Under the pieces are notes generated by a model. It was given only the letters and a program-made list of their open reading frames with translations. It made no database searches and had not been told where the DNA came from. A program made the translations under genes and the position numbers. Source: Magnetococcales bacterium (GTDB taxonomy: Bacteria; Pseudomonadota; Magnetococcia; Magnetococcales; JADFWU01). From it: a DNA stretch of 64,000 nt. Location of the stretch: positions 70,359 to 134,358 of the forward strand of contig JADFWU010000003.1 of the NCBI GenBank assembly GCA_015234045.1, read 5' to 3'. Below, piece after piece: positions 62,141 through 64,000 of the stretch; positions within the stretch are counted from its first letter, which is position 1; every line of letters begins with the position of its first letter.

Positions 62141-62956
62141 CTACTCCTTCATCAGGGTGACATCACCAGCCATCACCTGTTGAACAATGCCCACACCATC
62201 TTTGACCATCAAATACCCTTCAGGATCCATATTTATGGCGATGCCACTAAATTGTCGATCTGTTAGATTAATTTGCACCCGTTTTCCAATGATTCCAGCC
62301 CGATTCATCCAGGCGGTTCGAATCGGAATAAAGCCCTCTTTCTGCCACAGGGTATACCAGTGGCTGAACTGATTAAGGAATTGATTTAATATCTTTCCTC
62401 TCAGATTGAAACCACTGTGATCCACACCTGTGTCATCCAAAGCCTCAGACCATGTAATCGCGCTGGTGTGCAACGCTTCGGGCAGGAGTGTTTTAACCTG
62501 ACCATATACATTGATTCCGACACCAACCACCAGATAGTTGATACGATGGCCTTGAATACCCATTTCTGTCAGGATGCCAGCGCTTTTTCTATCTTTTATC
62601 AACAGATCATTAGGCCATTTTAGCGCTACATCAGGCACCTTCAACATCACCGCTGACTCTGCCAGAGCAACACCAGTCAACAGTGTGACCTGTGGTGCCA
62701 GTGCAATAGCCAGTTCAGGACGTAATACCATACTGAAATAGAGATTAACCCCTGGTGGTGATTGCCAAATCCGTTGAAGTCGTCCACGGCCAGACCGTTG
62801 GCTATCTGCAACGACCAACGTACCTTCCGGCGCACCCTCTCTGGCCAATTCAATAGCGGTTTGATTGGTGGAATCCAATTCAGAATGGAAAAAAGCGCGT
62901 TGTTGATCAAACAAAGCACTTTGAAGGTTTCCGCTGATATCTTGCCACTGAATCAT
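62141..62956 (-). CDS. birA: biotin-protein ligase BirA, without DNA-binding domain
   Basis: A 271-residue protein with the ligase core only. The biotinyl-AMP loop is [18 protein letters not shown] near residue 52; further motifs are [17 protein letters not shown] near residue 113 and VGVGINV near residue 146. The C-terminal SH3-like domain follows. It attaches biotin to carboxylase carrier proteins. The N-terminal helix-turn-helix of E. coli BirA is missing, so it should not act as a repressor. It is the first gene of the birA-coaX-SPOR group. Confidence 0.94.
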   Translation of the reverse strand: MIQWQDISGNLQSALFDQQRAFFHSELDSTNQTAIELAREGAPEGTLVVADSQRSGRGRLQRIWQSPPGVNLYFSMVLRPELAIALAPQVTLLTGVALAESAVMLKVPDVALKWPNDLLIKDRKSAGILTEMGIQGHRINYLVVGVGINVYGQVKTLLPEALHTSAITWSEALDDTGVDHSGFNLRGKILNQFLNQFSHWYTLWQKEGFIPIRTAWMNRAGIIGKRVQINLTDRQFSGIAINMDPEGYLMVKDGVGIVQQVMAGDVTLMKE

Positions 62957-63211
62957 ATTGTCTCGGGCACATCCAAAAAGGGGCCAACCGCAATCTGTCC
63001 AAGAGATGCAAGTTCCAATCCAGTAATGGAAAAAAATTAAAAGTAGTATGTATTGAATAGGGTAGGCGGCAACGGTTAAATATGGAATTTAGAACACATG
63101 CGGCAATAAGTTGCCTTTTGTGCAGAAAGATAGGCAGAAAAGCGGGTAGAAATAGGCGAAGCGACAGGATTAAAGCACCTCTGAAACCAAGAATCACTTG
63201 ATTAACCATGC
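62957..63211. other. intergenic region between birA and the family B repeat
   Basis: About 255 bp with no supported gene. It should contain the birA promoter, read leftward. An open frame of 100 codons on the minus strand overlaps birA and has no recognisable domain. Confidence 0.4.
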
Positions 63212-63347
63212 CGACCGGCTTAAGCCGGTATCCAGACTTTCAGTCAAGAAAACAAAACCACCCGCTTTAGCAGGTGGTCCAGAATACGAAACCACCCGCT
63301 TTAGCAGGTGGTCCAGAATACGAAACCACCCGCTTTAGCAGGTGGTT
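63212..63347. repeat. family B REP-like repeat, copy 2, with threefold 34-bp amplification
   Basis: Reading left to right, a perfect hairpin CCGGCTT/AAGCCGG near 63214-63227 is followed by a spacer (CAGACTTTCAGTC) and then by three copies, at 63256, 63290 and 63324, of a 34-bp unit starting AACCACCCGCTTTAGC; the third is cut after its hairpin. Each unit forms the hairpin ACCACC..GC-TTTA-GC..GGTGGT. The same modules occur once, in reverse orientation, at 17728-17815. The units are identical to each other, so they arose recently. Confidence 0.85.
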
Positions 63348-63374
63348 GTTTCGTTCAGAGGTATTGAAAGCAGA

Positions 63375-64000
63375 CTATTTCAAAGCGTTCAGAGAGCGTA
63401 CAGCGCCTTTTGCGGCGGAAGTGGTCAGTGCCGCATAGGCTTGGAGCGCTTTTGAAACAACACGCTGACGATTAACCGGTTTAAATGCCGCAGATCCTTT
63501 GGCCTGCATGGCCTCACGCCGTTTATCCAGATCAGTATCGGAAACCACAAGGTTGATGGTACGGTTCGGGATATCAATTTCAATGATATCGCCTTCTTCC
63601 ACCAGGGCGATGGTGCCCCCTTCAGCCGCCTCAGGAGAGGCGTGACCAATGGAGAGTCCCGAAGTTCCTCCTGAGAAGCGACCATCAGTGATCAGCGCAC
63701 AGCGTGCACCCAGTCCTTTGGATTTCAGATAGGTGGTGGGATAGAGCATCTCCTGCATACCCGGTCCCCCCTTCGGCCCTTCATAGCGGATCAAAACCAC
63801 ATCCCCCGGATTGATCTGATCATTCAAGATCCCTTCACAGGCATCATCCTGACTGTGAAAGATTCGGGCTGGCCCGGAAAACTGCCAGATGGACTCATCC
63901 ACACCGGCAGTCTTAACAACACACCCATCCAGTGCAATATTGCCAAACAGAACCGCCAAGCCACCATCCTTTGAGTAGGCGTTCTCAACTGTTCGGATAC
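63375..64000 (-). CDS. ilvD: dihydroxy-acid dehydratase IlvD, C-terminal part (cut by window edge)
   Basis: About 208 codons of the C-terminal part of IlvD are visible, running off the right end of the window. Motifs include [49 protein letters not shown] and a terminal helix. IlvD dehydrates 2,3-dihydroxy acids in valine, leucine and isoleucine synthesis and carries an Fe-S cluster whose other ligands lie outside this piece. The frame continues upstream to 64000 without a stop ([11 protein letters not shown]), so there is no start here. The downstream gap contains the family B repeat. Confidence 0.95.
   Translation of the reverse strand, partial: IRTVENAYSKDGGLAVLFGNIALDGCVVKTAGVDESIWQFSGPARIFHSQDDACEGILNDQINPGDVVLIRYEGPKGGPGMQEMLYPTTYLKSKGLGARCALITDGRFSGGTSGLSIGHASPEAAEGGTIALVEEGDIIEIDIPNRTINLVVSDTDLDKRREAMQAKGSAAFKPVNRQRVVSKALQAYAALTTSAAKGAVRSLNALK

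Noticed and set aside
62907-63209. 100-codon minus-strand open frame upstream of birA
   Set aside because: It overlaps the birA start and shows no recognisable family or ribosome site.
63256-63347. Three 34-bp repeats that could look like a CRISPR array
   Set aside because: The units are identical throughout with no variable spacers, there are no cas genes, and each unit is a REP-like hairpin also found at 17.7 kb.

Overview
The window looks like chromosomal DNA of a motile, metabolically versatile Pseudomonadota bacterium of middling GC. The signs are an HrpA helicase, a birA-coaX-SPOR block, HD-GYP and chemoreceptor signalling, and an Isp-type uptake [NiFe]-hydrogenase of the kind known from purple sulfur bacteria and other chemolithotrophs. 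The tRNA-Met body resembles alphaproteobacterial ones, while much of the gene content is gammaproteobacterial in flavour. A Magnetococcia-like or gammaproteobacterial host is therefore possible, but the sequence alone does not settle it.

Layout. 1-17.7 kb: a small exported protein, an NtrC-type two-component pair, HrpA, an HD-GYP protein, a multi-domain hybrid kinase, rubredoxin, a guanylate-kinase-like protein, a cyclic-nucleotide-binding/GlnD-tail fusion, a chemoreceptor and an FKBP lipoprotein. 17.9-29.1 kb: a complete hydrogenase module. hypC-A-B-D-F run leftward, and protease-hynS-isp1-isp2-hynL-hypE run rightward from a shared 164-bp divergent region. 29.4-36.9 kb: a leftward Mrp-type Na+/H+ antiporter operon (mrpE-F-G-B'-C-D-D-small protein-D). 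It has three MrpD-like subunits and no full-length MrpA. 37.4-50.9 kb: a small coiled-coil protein, two tandem CorC/HlyC-type membrane proteins, a PhoP/PhoQ-like pair, an Acr3 arsenite exporter, a large hybrid kinase divergent from an orphan glycine-betaine-type binding protein, and a chemoreceptor with a c-type haem motif in its sensor domain.

51.1-60.2 kb is a type I restriction-modification (defence) island: a truncated HsdS-like piece, hsdM, dinD, hsdS, a DUF3800 gene, a strongly structured non-coding stretch, hsdR and a YgjP-type metallopeptidase. Two points stand out. dinD sits exactly at the hsdM/hsdS junction and is bracketed by a 93-bp diverged copy of the hsdM 3' end. Between the DUF3800 gene and hsdR lies about 275 bp containing perfect nested stems and a terminator-like end, a good candidate for a DUF3800-associated structured RNA. 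The island is followed by a tRNA-Met gene whose 3' end faces it. 60.4-64 kb returns to housekeeping genes (SPOR protein, coaX, birA, and ilvD cut by the window end).

Two dispersed palindromic repeat families occupy intergenic gaps: family A (about 150 bp, near-perfect 28-bp inverted ends in one copy) at 15.2 and 29.2 kb, and family B (REP-like hairpins) at 17.7 and 63.2 kb, the latter with a threefold 34-bp amplification. All functional calls rest on motif recognition by eye; no database search was run.
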